Shown here piece after piece: positions 49,301 to 62,856 of a stretch of DNA of 64,000 nt (position 1 is its first letter; the number at the start of each line of letters is the position of its first letter). The notes beneath the pieces are model-generated. The model was not told where the DNA came from, did no database searches, and worked only from the letters and a program-made list of their open reading frames with translations. Origin of the DNA: Thunnus maccoyii (taxonomy: Eukaryota > Chordata > Actinopteri > Scombriformes > Scombridae); the NCBI RefSeq assembly GCF_910596095.1, contig NC_056553.1, positions 15,423,291 to 15,487,290 of the forward strand. The letters are read 5' to 3'. A program made the translations under genes and the position numbers.

Positions 49301-52300
49301 CTGAGAGGAGTTCTGTCCCGCGGGATCACCAGTCTGGCTGTACTTCTGCTGCACTCATACACGTCAGTACAGCTTGTTTCTGTACTTTTCAGCATGGAGC
49401 CATATTTGCTCAAACTCCTAATCTCATTTCTTCTCTCTATTATCTCTCTGTTTTTAATCCCTTTTTCCTTCTCTCACAATCTCCATGCATGGGACAGATT
49501 TTATTAATTATTTTTACTGCCACTTTACTACTTACTTATAGTACTCTCTTGTTTTTCTTCTCTCACTGTCTCTGTGGGAGCAGTGTTATGTACACTGTAC
49601 ATGTCAGAGGTGTCTGGTGTCCAGTAGCCTTTTTTCTACTGTGTGTGCAACCCATGTGATTTACTGGGTGGAAGTTCATGGTTTTCTTCCCATCTCTTCT
49701 CTCTTAACTTCAAGTCTATTCCCAGTTGTTCCTTGAAATCCATTCACATTTGAAGAAACTACCTCTGGTTTCTAGTAGTGAAAGCTATCAAAGCAGCTTG
49801 ATTCAATTGAAATGTGTTCAAGAAATCAGCAGTTGACCAACATTTTAGCTTCCTGTTGCATATCACAGACAAAGCACACATGCTTTTCTTTCCAATAGGA
49901 AAAAAGGAAGAAGGTGGTTTTGAGGCTTTTAAGTGATTACACAAACACAATATACTGTGCAGCAGCGGTGAAATTACATAAGAGCTATACTGTATGTTTG
50001 ACTTGCATTCCAGCTCCACCACATTCCTCTCCCCCTCTCTCCCCTCTCAGATGGTCTGACCATGAGAAAGCAGTGGGTGCCCTGGCGCGTCGTCTGGGCT
50101 TCACCCAGGTGTCTTTGTCCAGCGAGGTCATGCCCATGGTGCGGGCAGTTCCTCGGGGTTACACCGTCTGCGCCGACGCCTACCTCACACCCAAAATCCG
50201 GCAGTATTTAAAGGGCTTCACCTCTGGGTTCGAGGGTGCCCTGAAGGTGTGTCCTGTGTTTTTTTCTCACATCAGTATGTGTGTTGCTTTCTCAAGTACT
50301 TAGTCTACTATGGAGGTATAAATTAGGTCATTCATGCTCTAGGCCATGCAGAACACAGACATGATTTTCCAGATATTCCAGTAGCTCTGTAGTGACGGTT
50401 TAAAAAGTGGACAAGTGAGGGAAATTATCCTTTCACCTACTGGAAAACTAAAACCATTATTTGCCACAATACTTTTTAAAATCAACATTTATTATCCTTT
50501 TTAACAGAAAAAATACAATTTTGCATACAGAGTCAGATATGTGATTTTGAGGTTTAAAACTACTTTAATATCTAAGTTCACATTTTTTTGTAGTAGTGGC
50601 CAAATAGCTTTTATATATGACTTAATTACATCTGACTGTTAATGATGATCTCCTTTTTCCCTGTGTCCTCAGGATGTGGACGTGCTGTTCATGCAGTCAG
50701 ATGGAGGTCTGACTCCCATGGAACAGTTCTGCGGTTCACGGGCCATTCTGTCCGGCCCTGCAGGAGGTGTGGTGGGATACGCCATCACTTCATACAGCCA
50801 GATGGAGAAAAAACCTGTGATTGGCTTTGACATGGGTGGTGAGTCAGGGGAAACGTGGAGGGAGTAAGTTTAGCACCTTGAATAAACAGCAAGTACACAG
50901 ACTGTGGGAGTAACTTCCTGGTATTGTTTTGTAGTTCTTTTTTGCACAGTCTTAAACTTATTACATGTTTACTTTATTTCTGACTTATACTTATTTTTAC
51001 ACGATCTTTACAAATGGTATTAAGCACAAAAATTTAATTACATCTGGAGAAACTTTTTTAGACTTCATGCTTCTCGTCCTCCTGACTCCTTCAGTGTTGT
51101 CTTTCCCTCCAGGAACATCCACTGATGTGAGTCGGTATGCTGGCCAGTATGAACATGTGTTTGAGGCTACCACAGCCGGGGTTACCCTGCAGGCACCTCA
51201 ACTGGACATCAATACTGTGGCTGCAGGCGGAGGGTCAAGACTCTTCTTCAGGTCTGTCAGCGAATCAACATCACTCACATTGCTCTTGAATATTCAAAAC
51301 TAAATTTCACAGTGATTCATATTACAAAAAAAGCATGCATTAGTGTCAGCATGCAAGTAAAGTGGCAGTATTGTTAAGAGTTAATTTCATTTTTGAACTT
51401 CATCAAAAAGAGTGAACATTTCCCAGTAGCAGTTTTTATCACTGACCACATAATTTATGCGTACATCTTGGTTCCAGTAGATCATTTACTCAGTGGAGCA
51501 CTTGTAAAGGTTGGAATGTAAAGGAACAGCCTTTAATTGAAAGACCTTGTGTGTCTGAAAAGTTGGACAACAAATTAAGAAATTTAAAGTATTATATCAA
51601 TCTTTTCAGAATAATGAAGCTTTGAAAGTTTGAGATTTGATGTAATCTTGCTAAGATTCTGGTCATGTACTCTCACAGACACAGTTCTTTTTCTGTTTCT
51701 CTGATTTTAGCTGTTTTTAATAGAACTCTATTAATTAGATTTGTATATTCAATTATTTACTTAAAACTCTTTTATGCTCCTTTTTCCTGTTCTCCTTTCT
51801 CTGTTTTCTCTTCTTCCTTTCTCAGATCAGGGATGTTTGTGGTTGGACCAGAATCTGCAGGTGCGCATCCAGGACCGGCCTGCTACAGAAAAGGTAACAG
51901 ACTTATTGTTATTATTCCTCACCTTTTCCTTTATTTCTGTTTTACCTTTTCCAGTTTAGCTTCTTTGGTAGATGGTAAATTATACATTTCTACCTCACAT
52001 TTTTCACCCTCAGTGGTTTCACCCTCACTCTTTAAACCATTCTCATTCATACATCTGTCTGTCAGACAAAAATCGCAGGATTTGTGTGTTCTGATGTCCC
52101 TTTCCCTTCCCCCTTCCCTGAGTTGGTAATCGGGTTCAGCTGTGTGAGGGCTGTAAATTGGCACAACTCCAAGCTTCAGATGATATAACTCGGGCTTGCC
52201 TCATAGCTCTCAGTTGGAGCTGTAACTTGTGCTCTTTATTGTTGATGTTCCCTGTGGGAGAGTTGGGTAGTGGCTGGCTTAATTTTCTCCAACATGGTCT

Positions 52301-55300
52301 CCCGTTCCTCTCTACAGTTGTACTTGCACATTTCTCAGGCATTCACAATACTCATAAAATATGTTAACAAGATTGAAACACTAAATGGAGCATCATGCAC
52401 AAAAACAGTCTTTTAAATATATGCACATGACTATGGAAAAACATAATATTGATTCCCTGTTGGATTTTCCTAGGTGGTCCTCTGACTGTGACCGATGCTA
52501 ACTTAGCCTTGGGTCGCCTCCTGCCTTCCTTCTTCCCAAAGATCTTTGGGCCCGGAGAAAACGAACCACTGTCCTTAGAGGAGACCATGAAGCATTTCCG
52601 TCATCTGAGCCAAGAGATCAACCACTTCCTGTCTTCTAACCAATCACAGGCACTAATACTTACAGACATATTCTATATTAAGAGTTCTAATTGTCTTAAT
52701 AATTATGTAAGGGAGTATTAATTATAACTGGCAAGTCATTTTTTGTGTGTTCATTTGCAGGTTGGTGCAAATGGCGCCCACCACTCACACAACAGCACGT
52801 TGCCAAACAACCAATCACAGATGAGTGTGGAAGAGGTTGCCATGGGGTTCATTCGTGTTGCGAATGAGGCTATGTGCCGGCCAATCAGAGCTCTGACACA
52901 GGTAATTTGGATATTGAAGTCTTAGTTCTAGCTTGATAAAAAAGTAACACTGTATGTCTTTAGATTTGTGGCTGTGTTGAACATTTAAAATCATGATTTC
53001 GTCTCTTTCCCTTCTCCAACCTCCCATACCCTGATAGGCTAAGGGCCATGATACATCTCAACATGTGCTGGCATGTTTCGGGGGGGCAGGTGGCCAACAT
53101 GCATGTGCTATTGCCAGAGCCCTAGGGATGAAGACTGTATTTATACATAAGTAAGGTTGATAGATTGTGTTTATGTGTTGTATGCATGTGGCTGGGAGAG
53201 AGAGTGTGTATCTAACACACACAGAAATACAGTATAACAGGTAATTTAAAATTGCACAATGGTCGTAGCAGCTCCTTTTCTTTTATCTGTTCATTGACAA
53301 CAGACAACATAATCCATATTGATGTAATGTGTGTTTGTGTCCTAGGTACAGCGGCGTGCTGTCGGCCTACGGTCTGGCTCTAGCGGATGTGGTGGAGGAG
53401 GTGCAGGAGCCGTGCTCACTGCAGTACGAGCAGAACTCTTTCACTGAGCTCAACCGCAGGGTGGAGCAGCTCTCAAAACGCTGCCACGATACACTGTGCG
53501 CACGCGGATTCACCAGGTCGGCACCAACACATACCACATGCTCATGCTAACCTCATGCCTCACCAGGTGTTTGTTGTCTACCACGATATATACAAAAAAA
53601 AAAAATACCATGTTGATTTTCCCATTGAAATACCAGTAATGTTACATTGTTTGAACAATCTTTGTAGAAGACAAAAGTGCACCAGACTAAAGCATTTTGT
53701 GTTTCTTGTCCTCTCAGCGGTCAGATTACCACTGAAATTTTCCTCCACCTGCGTTACAAGGGCACAGACTGTGCTCTCATGGTTACCGCCGCCGGTCACC
53801 CCAGCAATACCCAGTCCTGTCGAGCCGGCGACTTTCACAGCGCCTTCACTGAACGGTTAGCTCTTTGTTAACGCATTTGTCTGTTTCATTGTTTCAACCA
53901 TGTTTTCACTTATGAGTAGATTAGATGGCAGTTTACTCTTCTCTCTGCCTATTTTTATTCTATTTACACTGTATAAGCAAACACAACATCAGGTTAATGT
54001 GTCCTTTCTCCATAAGAGATAAGCTTGGTAAACTTTGGAGCGGAGATTTGTTTACACTTCTCATGTTTTCTTATGTTCCCTCTAACCTGTACATTTCTTT
54101 CTCAAACCCCTCCTCTGTTCTTTTTTTTCCTTTCTAGGTATCTGAAGGAGTTTGGCTTCACCATCCCAGACAGACCTATCATGGTTGATGACATCAGAGT
54201 GAGGGGTTGTGGCAAATCTGGTATCAAATCAGTGTATAAAACAAAGATGGGACAAGGACAGGCCAAACCTGTCATGGTAAATGAACACACACACGTACAC
54301 ACACAATTGTACAACTTGGAACAAAACAGAAGTTGATACTAATTTGTTCTTCACTGTAGATGACAAAGTGTTACTTTGAGGATGGTTACCTTGACACCGC
54401 TGTGTATCTATGGGAGGAGCTGCCGTGTGGTCACAGCATCCAGGGACCAGCCATCATCATTGACAAGAACAGGCAGGAATTTTACACTTACTACCATTAC
54501 TACCTTTCATATGTATATCTTTTGTCATTATAGTATTTTTTATGCTTAATTTATCTAATACTTTTTTGTTTTTAAAATTCCAGATGTTAAAATATGTTAA
54601 ATATGGTTAAATGCTGCCTGTTTTGTTGCATTGTTGCTTTTCCAGTGTGAAATTTTTATGGACATGAGCACATATTCTGCTACCTTTACTTTTAAAGTAA
54701 ACCCGGTCTTAATTGAGGTCTTTAAATGCTTTCAAAAATCAGTAATACTGTATTTAACCTGTATAAACATCTGTTCTTCTATAATTTGTATTTTTTTTCT
54801 CCTTCAGCACCATCCTGGTGGAGCCGTGCTGTGAGGCCTGTCTGACAGAAGGGGGCGACGTGTGCATGACTGTAGGCTCTGACCCTCACTGTGCCCTGGG
54901 CACAGAGCTCAACACTGTGCAGCTTTCCATCTTCTCTCACCGCTTCATGAGCATAGCAGGTCAGTGAATGTACAGCTACAGAGGAAATGGGATGGAGAGC
55001 GATGAATTGGGGAGAATGAGGAAAGAGCAAAGAGATTGGTTGATTTAAATTATTGGGTTTAAAAGAAGTGTTCTCTTTCTTCACTTTAAGTTTTTAGTTT
55101 CATATTTTACTGCTCGTCCTTTCCTTTAACGTGTCTATCAGCCTGCTCAGTTCTGCTCCATCTTTCCCCGTCTACAGAACAGATGGGCAGAGTTCTCCAA
55201 AGAACCTCCATCTCCACCAACATCAAGGAACGTCTTGACTTCTCCTGTGCTGTGTTTGGACCAGACGGCGGTCTTGTGTCCAACGCACCACACATCCCTG

Positions 55301-58300
55301 TCCACCTGGGTGCCATGCAAGAGACTGTCCAGTACCAGGTGAGGGATGTGTAGGTGTTTGTGTGTGTTTTTCTGAGTGCAGATATGTCACTGAAGCAACA
55401 CAGACAGAGTGAATGAAAGTATATGCTTCTTGTCTGCAGATCAGATCACTGCAAGGCAATCTGAAAGAAGGAGATGTGATTCTGAGTAACCACCCATGTG
55501 CTGGAGGAAGCCACCTCCCAGACCTCACAGTCATCACACCAGTCAGTCTGTCAAGCTATTATTCAGCATCCTTGCTCTCTTTAATGTCACTGGTTTCTTT
55601 TTCTTATACACCTCTCCTGTCCTTTTCTAACTCGATCTCATTCCCTCCTTTTCATCCCAGGTGTTTAGAAAAGGGGTGAGCAGTCCAGTGTTCTTTGTAG
55701 CCAGCAGGGGGCACCATGCTGACATTGGAGGCATCACTCCGGGCTCAATGCCCCCTCACTCTACCTCCCTTCAACAGGAGGGCGCTGTCTTTATTTCCTT
55801 TAAACTTGTCACCGGTGGGGTCTTCCAGGAAGAGGGTAAGACAGGAGGAGATCAGGCCCCTAAGAAGTGTGCCAGGCTTTGAAGCCAATTTGGCATTTTT
55901 CCCTCACACAATCATGTGAAAAGGAACTGTAAAACAGCCCACCCAGAATAACTCATTTCACTATCAGACTTTGATCCATTCGGTCTGATCACATTTGGAA
56001 AGTCTAGAAGAGCTGCACGATCCAGACAAAGTTTTGTCAAATAACAATAACAAATAACAAATAGCTCATACTTATTACAACTGCCAACCATTTTCCAAAG
56101 CATACCATAAATGTTTTGCGTGATTACCAACCTTCCCTGGCAGGAAAACTCACAAAACTACCAGTGTGCTCCTGCATGGAGAGCTCACAGAATCATTGTT
56201 TTGAGTCAACATGTGCTGAGCATTTTTAGTCTGTCTTCTTTAACATTCACGTCACTTTCATCCTTCTTTCTTCCCATAATGATCTTGTTTGTCCCTCTTC
56301 TCCCTGCTGCATTCTTCCCTCGGCTTCTCTATCAGCTGTAACTGAAGCCCTGATGGCTCCAGCCCAGTACCCAAACTGCTCTGGGACTCGTAATCTCCAT
56401 GACAACCTGTCAGACCTGCGGGCTCAGGTGGCAGCCAATCAGAGAGGCAGCCAGCTGGTGGGGGAGTTGATTGACAGCTACGGGCTGGCTGTGGTCCAGG
56501 CGTACATGGGGTACATTCAGGTAACCGTGGCTGCAAGTGAAACAATATGAAAGAAAAGCAAAAATATTGTATTTCTGAGAAGTAGTGATAGTAAGAATCA
56601 CAGCCTGTGTGACCTTTGTGTTTCAGAGTAATGCAGAGCTGGCAGTGAGGGATATGCTGAGAGACTTTGCACATCGTCGACGGCAACAGACAGGCGCCTT
56701 GGAGGTGGAGTCGGAGGATTTCATGGATGATGGGACGCCAATCAAACTGCGGGTCCAGATTAATGAAGAAGAGGTGTGCACGGAGAATCTCATTGTTTAG
56801 TAAATAATCCTGACATTTTGTCACGCACAAACCCAGAATATAAATATTACAAACTTACTTTAACAAGAGGTCAGCTCATTACTTACATGTAATAAAATGT
56901 AAAAAACCTCCATCACCACAGGGCAGTGCGGTGTTTGACTTCACAGAGACGGGGACAGAGGTTTGGGGGAACTGCAATGCTCCTCGGGCCATCACCCTCT
57001 CTGCCCTCATCTACTGTCTGCGCTGCATGGTGGGACAGGACATCCCCCTCAATCAGGTGAAGATGGTTATTCTAGGAAGTTTATTCTAGATGGGGTTTAA
57101 GTTATTTGTAAGGTTTGACTTTGTGTTTTTTGGTAGGCAAGCTCAGAGCAGCTTTGGGACACCAGATGCTTTTAACACACAGGAAAATCCTTGTACTTAA
57201 AAACACATTAAAAAAATGTTAATATTCATGGTTTTATTAATCAGCTTTTCCCTTTTTTTACATTCAGGGCTGTCTTGCACCAATCAAAGTCATCATCCCC
57301 CCGGGCTCAATCCTCCAGCCTTCCCAGAATGCAGCTGTGGTTGGAGGAAATGTACTCACATCCCAGAGAGTGGTTGACGTCATTTTTAAGGCGTTCGAGG
57401 TGTGCGCCGCCTCGCAGGTGAGAAAGTGGGGGGGGGGGGGGGGGGTGGGCCAACATGTCTCTGTGTGCATGAATGTAGTTCTACTTGTGTTGCCTGCTAA
57501 TTTGTTGGCATTGTTATTATCAGGGCTGCATGAACAACATTTCGTTTGGCAGTGAGAAGATTGGTTACTATGAGACAGTTGCCGGGGGAGCTGGGGCGGG
57601 GCCAGGCTGGACTGGGCGCAGTGGAGTTCACAGTCACATGACCAACACCCGCATCACTGACCCGGAGATTCTAGAGAAGAGGTGAGACATAAGATTTAAA
57701 ACAACAAGGTGCTGATTGTAAAGCCTTTGATTATAATACTTATTGTAATCTGTATGTTTCTGTTTGCTGCTGTTTGTCTGGTGTTCAGGTATCCAGTAAT
57801 TTTGGAGCAGTTCTCCCTGCGGCCGGGCTCAGGAGGTGCAGGGAAATACTGCGGTGGAGACGGTGTGATTCGGAAACTGATGTTCAGGGACCACGTGGTT
57901 CTGTCTGTACTGACTGAGAGGCGATCCACCCGCCCGTACGGCCTCCAGGGTAAACCGTCAACCTTTGAACGTCTCTACAACACTCCTCAGCAGTCAGTGA
58001 CCAGTGGCCTCTTTTCTTCTAATGTTTATATTGTCTTTTCTCTCTGCTGGTCAGGGGGTGAGGATGGTGCTGCAGGGCTGAACCTGCTTCACAGAGCAGA
58101 CGGTAGAGTCCTCAACCTGGGAGCCAAGACCAGCATCAGCATTCAGCCCGGGGTAAGACTGCACAATATGTGTGTTTGTGTAATAATTCTTTATTTTTTA
58201 CTTAACTGGATTTTTTTTTGCAATTGCATGAAAAAGCTATGTATTTTAATTACATGATTTCATTCTAAAATGCTAATGATACACACATATTGTAAGTTTT

Positions 58301-58598
58301 TTGGGGTCAAAAACTCAGCAAGGTACCATTAAGTTAAATTTCATGTTTAAAATGTATCTCCGGCTTCCTGGTTTTCATAAAAGTTACTATAACCTGATGT
58401 TTTGTCAGCCATATCCACTCTTTTTCTGCGTGTCTCCCTCTACAGGACATGTTCTGCCTGTACACCCCCGGAGGAGGAGGACATGGAGTGGAAGAGGAAG
58501 CAAATAGAAGACCCCAGACTAAGCGCAGGCGCTTGAATGAGACTTTCCCTGAGAGAGGCAGCGTCTTTGAATACCGAATGGCACAAGAGGGAGTGTGA
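46377..58598 (+). CDS. oplah: 5-oxoprolinase (ATP-hydrolysing), OPLAH
   Basis: Cytosolic enzyme of the gamma-glutamyl cycle: 5-oxo-L-proline + ATP + water to L-glutamate + ADP + phosphate. Exons: 46377-46547, 47041-47232, 47849-47963, 49239-49362, 50051-50246, 50673-50838, 51113-51251, 51826-51893, 52474-52649, 52761-52901, 53038-53150, 53346-53516, 53718-53855, 54138-54276, 54360-54472, 54808-54959, 55178-55338, 55440-55541, 55661-55835, 56336-56520, 56627-56773, 56922-57056, 57268-57417, 57524-57681, 57789-57949, 58055-58152, 58446-58598. Total 3939 nt, 1312 residues (human 1288). The HyuA-like half carries [19 protein letters not shown] and [16 protein letters not shown] (ATP-binding fold) and [18 protein letters not shown]. 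The HyuB-like half carries [54 protein letters not shown] and [20 protein letters not shown]. The first exon has a good start context (CACCATGG). Intron 15 begins with GC; the end of exon 9 is ambiguous. Confidence 0.95.
48006..48034. repeat. Perfect 14-bp palindrome with a 1-nt centre in an oplah intron
   Basis: ATACTAATGCTGAT, one A, then its exact reverse complement ATCAGCATTAGTAT. It sits at the edge of the dispersed repeat that follows. Confidence 0.85.
48035..48397. repeat. Dispersed teleost repeat in oplah intron 3
   Basis: Ends with ACATGATATGTCCCCTTTAA, an end sequence I recognise as frequent in fish MITEs. It contains an open frame of about 90 codons without domain similarity. The following 48660-48790 is rich in TTAGCATT/AATGTTAGC repeats, also transposon-like. 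Confidence 0.45.
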
Positions 58599-59307
58599 GA
58601 AAAGATGAGAGAAAAAGGGAGAGTGAACAGACAAGTCAGAAGTAAGAGGAGAGGGAGAGAGGTGGGAACTCAAGCAGAGTGACAGATGGAAATGCTGGAG
58701 TTGAAGATGAACAAGGAAAAAAAATCATAGTTATACTGTGAGAAATAAGAAGCACTTGTTTAAGTCAGAAGGGAAAACAACATTTTAAGCCTAGAGATAG
58801 GCAAGCAACTAACAGTTTCTACTCACATTGTTTTTAGATAATACTGTTTTGCAGTATCTGGTGCTAACAGATATTCAGTAGACATTTAACACAAAGAGAT
58901 GTCATCTTTTATCAGGGTTTATGAAAAACAGGCTGTGCCGCACTAGCAGGCCACGTGACTCACCAGTAGTAGCTCAGGTTAAAGTGTCAATGAAATTTGT
59001 TTCTCAGTTAAACTTAATATTCCACTTGTTAGTCGCAATATTTTTCATATCACTAGCCAAGAAAACTCTGAGTAACCCTTAGCAAATCTTGCAGCACCAT
59101 TTTGATAACACATATTCCAGTGTGCATTTCATTTTCTGGAGATATACTGTATGTATTTTCCTGATTAAACTTTTTTTTTTTTAATTAGTTCTAGTCTAAC
59201 TGTTCAGGATAAAGCCAACCATGTGAAGCTGCTAATCTGTTTTAACCGGAAAAACCACTTATCTAACACTAGTACTTGATGGTGTGGTTATTTTAACAGA
59301 GCAGACA

Positions 59308-59313
59308 AATAAA
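59308..59313 (+). terminator. oplah: Candidate poly(A) signal of oplah
   Basis: AATAAA about 710 nt after the stop at 58598. No coding sequence was seen between. Confidence 0.45.
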
Positions 59314-59329
59314 CCTCATTTCTGCTAAT

Positions 59330-61560
59330 GAGACTGACCTTTTTTCCCTTCAAATCATATCCTTCAAGAGAATAGTAGTTTTCAATTCATAGTTTTTGGA
59401 GTGTTGGACAGGAATCCATTAATACAACACATTGAATTAATAAAAATTCTGTTAGATTTATTTATCAAATTGGAAAGCAGAACTGTATGAGCATGATTTG
59501 GGACATCACAACTAGTCTGAAAGCCAATTTTGGTCCAGTGTGCAACTCACACAAGCGTGATGTTGAAACTTGAAGCTTATAGTGCACATACACTGAGAAT
59601 AGACTTTTCAGTGAAATAGGAGACATCTTGTGTCCATCAGTAAAACGTTTGAAATGAAAAATATTTGCATATTCATAGCTTCTGTCATGTTTAATTAGGA
59701 GGGAGGAGTGGATGTCATTTTAAGAAATTTTAACTAATTAACTGAACTTTTTTGTGGGAATAATTTATCGGACACAAATTATTATTCAAAGCAGAGTATT
59801 TTTACATATCTTAAGACATGTCTGGACGGAATCTTTAAACACTTTGAATACTTGTCTGGTCATGTTGCCCATGAACATTGATTTAGCTCATTTTAAGTTA
59901 TTTCTCAATGGGGAAATAAATTTAAACTTTACTGCCTCCAAGTGTTTGGAAAATACACAACACATACTGTACACTGCAGATGAGTTATTGGTCATTTAGG
60001 GACTTGCCACAATAAGAAAAATGTGCAACTTAATAGAATGTGAAAACCAGTCATACATGCAAATTCATGAGAGGGAGTGTGATACAACCCAGAATGTTTT
60101 GTGTGTGTGTTTGGGGGAAGGGGGAATGTCCCAAGTGGAATCCCCCTCCTCCAGTCTTTGAGCCAGGAATGATCTGGGAGCATCGGAGGAAGGATGGTGA
60201 AGGAGTGCAGGCATGCGTAGGCAGCTGATAAAGAGATAGCGGCCACTGCGGTGGAAGCAGCAGGAGGCTGACGGCTGCTGGACTGTTGATGTAAATCAGC
60301 TGACTGTATGTGTGTGTGTTTGTATGTGTGTTCTGGAAACTCCAATAGAGTGGCCATGGGCCATGGATCAAAGATAGTTTCCTTGTTTATGGATTACAAA
60401 TCCTGTGGTAAAACAATATATCATATTGAGAGGATTTGAGACTCACCCCCTGGTGCTGCCCGGAATGATCTCTCCGCTTTATCCACTGACTAATCATCAG
60501 CTTTAGAGATCTGTGGTCTCATTATGGAAGAGTGAGAGACTCTGTGTGGACAGAAAACAAGCATGAATTCAGTGGAAATCCATATTTATAAAAATACAAT
60601 ATCATGCAATTAAATAAAAATGAAACGCTAACCTCAGCCAGTCTTTCTGGAAATGAAAATGCAACCGCACAAAGATCTGTTGTTATAATCAGAACAGCAT
60701 GTCATTAGTCAAACTGTACATTACATTCAGAGGCTTTTACGAGACAGGAAAACTGAAATTGTGGAGCAGAATAGCTGTAAAGGCAATCACAAAAAAAAAC
60801 TTCTGCGTGAAAAATGTTTCTCAAAAAGTGCAAATACACTAAGAGAGAAACATTTTTAATTCCACTAAAAGACTGAGAGAACATGCAGCACTACCTCAAA
60901 CTAACTTGATAGGTTTTCCTTTAAATATCTAAAAAAAAATTGAAATTTTTCCTTTTCATTTTTGGCAGCCAATTTACATGAAAATAATAAATAAACATAG
61001 AGATGGTATGCTACCTGGCAGTTTTTACATTATACCGTTAACTTTTTGTGTCATTTTTGTGTTAAAACAATTATAATCAGAGGGTTTGAAATAGAAAGTG
61101 ACCTCCTGCCTCCACTGGTGTAGCTGCTTTAACTCTCCCTCTGCCATATATCTGCAGAACTATGTACATATGAATGACTAGAATACAGTAAGTTCTGATT
61201 TATGGAACAAATGTTAACACTTTAAGGAAAGTAATTTCCTTTAATGCAGCATTAATTCTCATGTGAGAAAAAAACAACTCAAATTCTAAACTGTAAATGT
61301 GAACCAAACAAACATGAGCTTTTTACTATCTATACAGGTTTGGTAACTCATGCAAGTTGAAATGTTCAGCTACAAAGACGTAGAAAAGTCAAGCAAGTAA
61401 TCTGGTCAGGACTAAACCAGCCATTTCAACATTAATGATTCAGTGATAAAATAGCTTTCAACCTGTAAAGATTCACATTCACACCATAAAAATGATTGTG
61501 CAGTTTCAGTTTACTTATTACCATATACAACGCAGAGCAAGACAGTTAAAATAAACAGCA
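59330..61560. other. Intergenic region between convergent oplah and foxh1
   Basis: No supported gene. AT-rich, with short GT runs near 60100 and 60310. The open frames on the minus strand around 60000-60370 are unsupported. Confidence 0.6.
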
Positions 61561-61561
61561 T

Positions 61562-61567
61562 TTTATT
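61562..61567 (-). terminator. foxh1: Candidate poly(A) signal of foxh1
   Basis: First AATAAA on the minus strand after the stop codon, about 1.29 kb downstream. The context is not strongly GT-rich. Confidence 0.4.
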
Positions 61568-62856
61568 AGATACCCTGTTCAGCACCATAAACTTCTTTTG
61601 ATACTTCAAGCTGTTTCAATTTCAGCTCAATACTGTACAAACCTTTAACAAAACCACAGGAAAATGGCAAAAAACTAACAAAACATTCACCTGTCAAGGT
61701 AGGCAGACATTCATAAGAGATGTTTCCTTTGGAAGATGATCAGAACGACATCAAAACAGTGCAAATAACCCGCAGTCCAAACTCCACATCAAACATGTTT
61801 TAGTCCATTTTAAAAAACCTGAGTTAGGTAGTGGTGGTTGTGCCGTGGTAGATTGTCTCCAGTGTCATGAGAACATGCTGCAATTGCAAAGATTGACTAC
61901 AATCTAAAATGTCAATTTTCTTCACTAAAAATATTTTTTGTAATGTGAAAACTAGTCAAATATCAGCACAGAAGACATCAATAAATAGAATCCAAAATGA
62001 AAAAGCCAACCATAATCAGCCCTATTGATCAGGCTAATGTGCAGATAGTCCAAGCAATAGTGTAAATGACCTGTCCTGTATATTTAACCACAGGATTTTA
62101 CCTGAGAAAGTAAAAAATAATGGCTGTTTTCATTGAAATACTGTCAGTTTTGTACCTACCAATCCTCTATTGCATACATATTTATATTGCATACATATAC
62201 TGTGTTCAGTGGTGGCAGGAAAAACATTTGTCTGTACTCTGTAATTGGGTTTGACTTCATGCACCTTTGAAAATCCAGCTCATTTGTGTTTCACATGACC
62301 ATAAAATCCAATAATAAAATTCACACAATACATTCAGCAGTCACAGTAGGTAGACAACATGCAGAAGCAATTCACGGAGGAAAGAAAATCATGGCAATAA
62401 AAAAAAAACAACTGTGCAAATAAGACTGGCAGTGCAAAGAGCCTGTAATAATACACACACATTTCATTGAAAGACTGAGGTAGATATTAGTTTGGTTGTA
62501 TAGTTGTTTGAGGTAGCATTTCTCCAGTGAAAGCAATTAATACTTCACAGATTGATGAGAAACTTTTGAATGTGTACCTTAAAATAATAAATCACCGACT
62601 CTTAATTGTACTAAAAACAAGAATCCATCAACAGCACTGTCTGTAGTTCAGCACCCTTTTGCATATTGTCAACCTCTCTTGAGCTGGAGGTAATAACTAG
62701 ACTTAATTTGGGAGAAGTTGCAGCAGAAATATGTTTTCTTTTCTTTGTGTAGCTTGATTTAAGCTCCTGAATTGTGTCATAGTGGTTTTACGACGGTGCA
62801 TATTAAAGTGACAGTATGACTCAGTTTGAGTGAAGGAGTCAGTAATTCAGAGTCAG

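Noticed and set aside
56258-56830. 190-codon minus-strand frame across oplah exons
   Set aside because: Antisense to conserved oplah codons and spanning their introns; no independent support.
60040-60371. Small frames near 60.0-60.4 kb as a gene between oplah and foxh1
   Set aside because: Low-complexity, GT/CA-influenced, no splice partner or domain.
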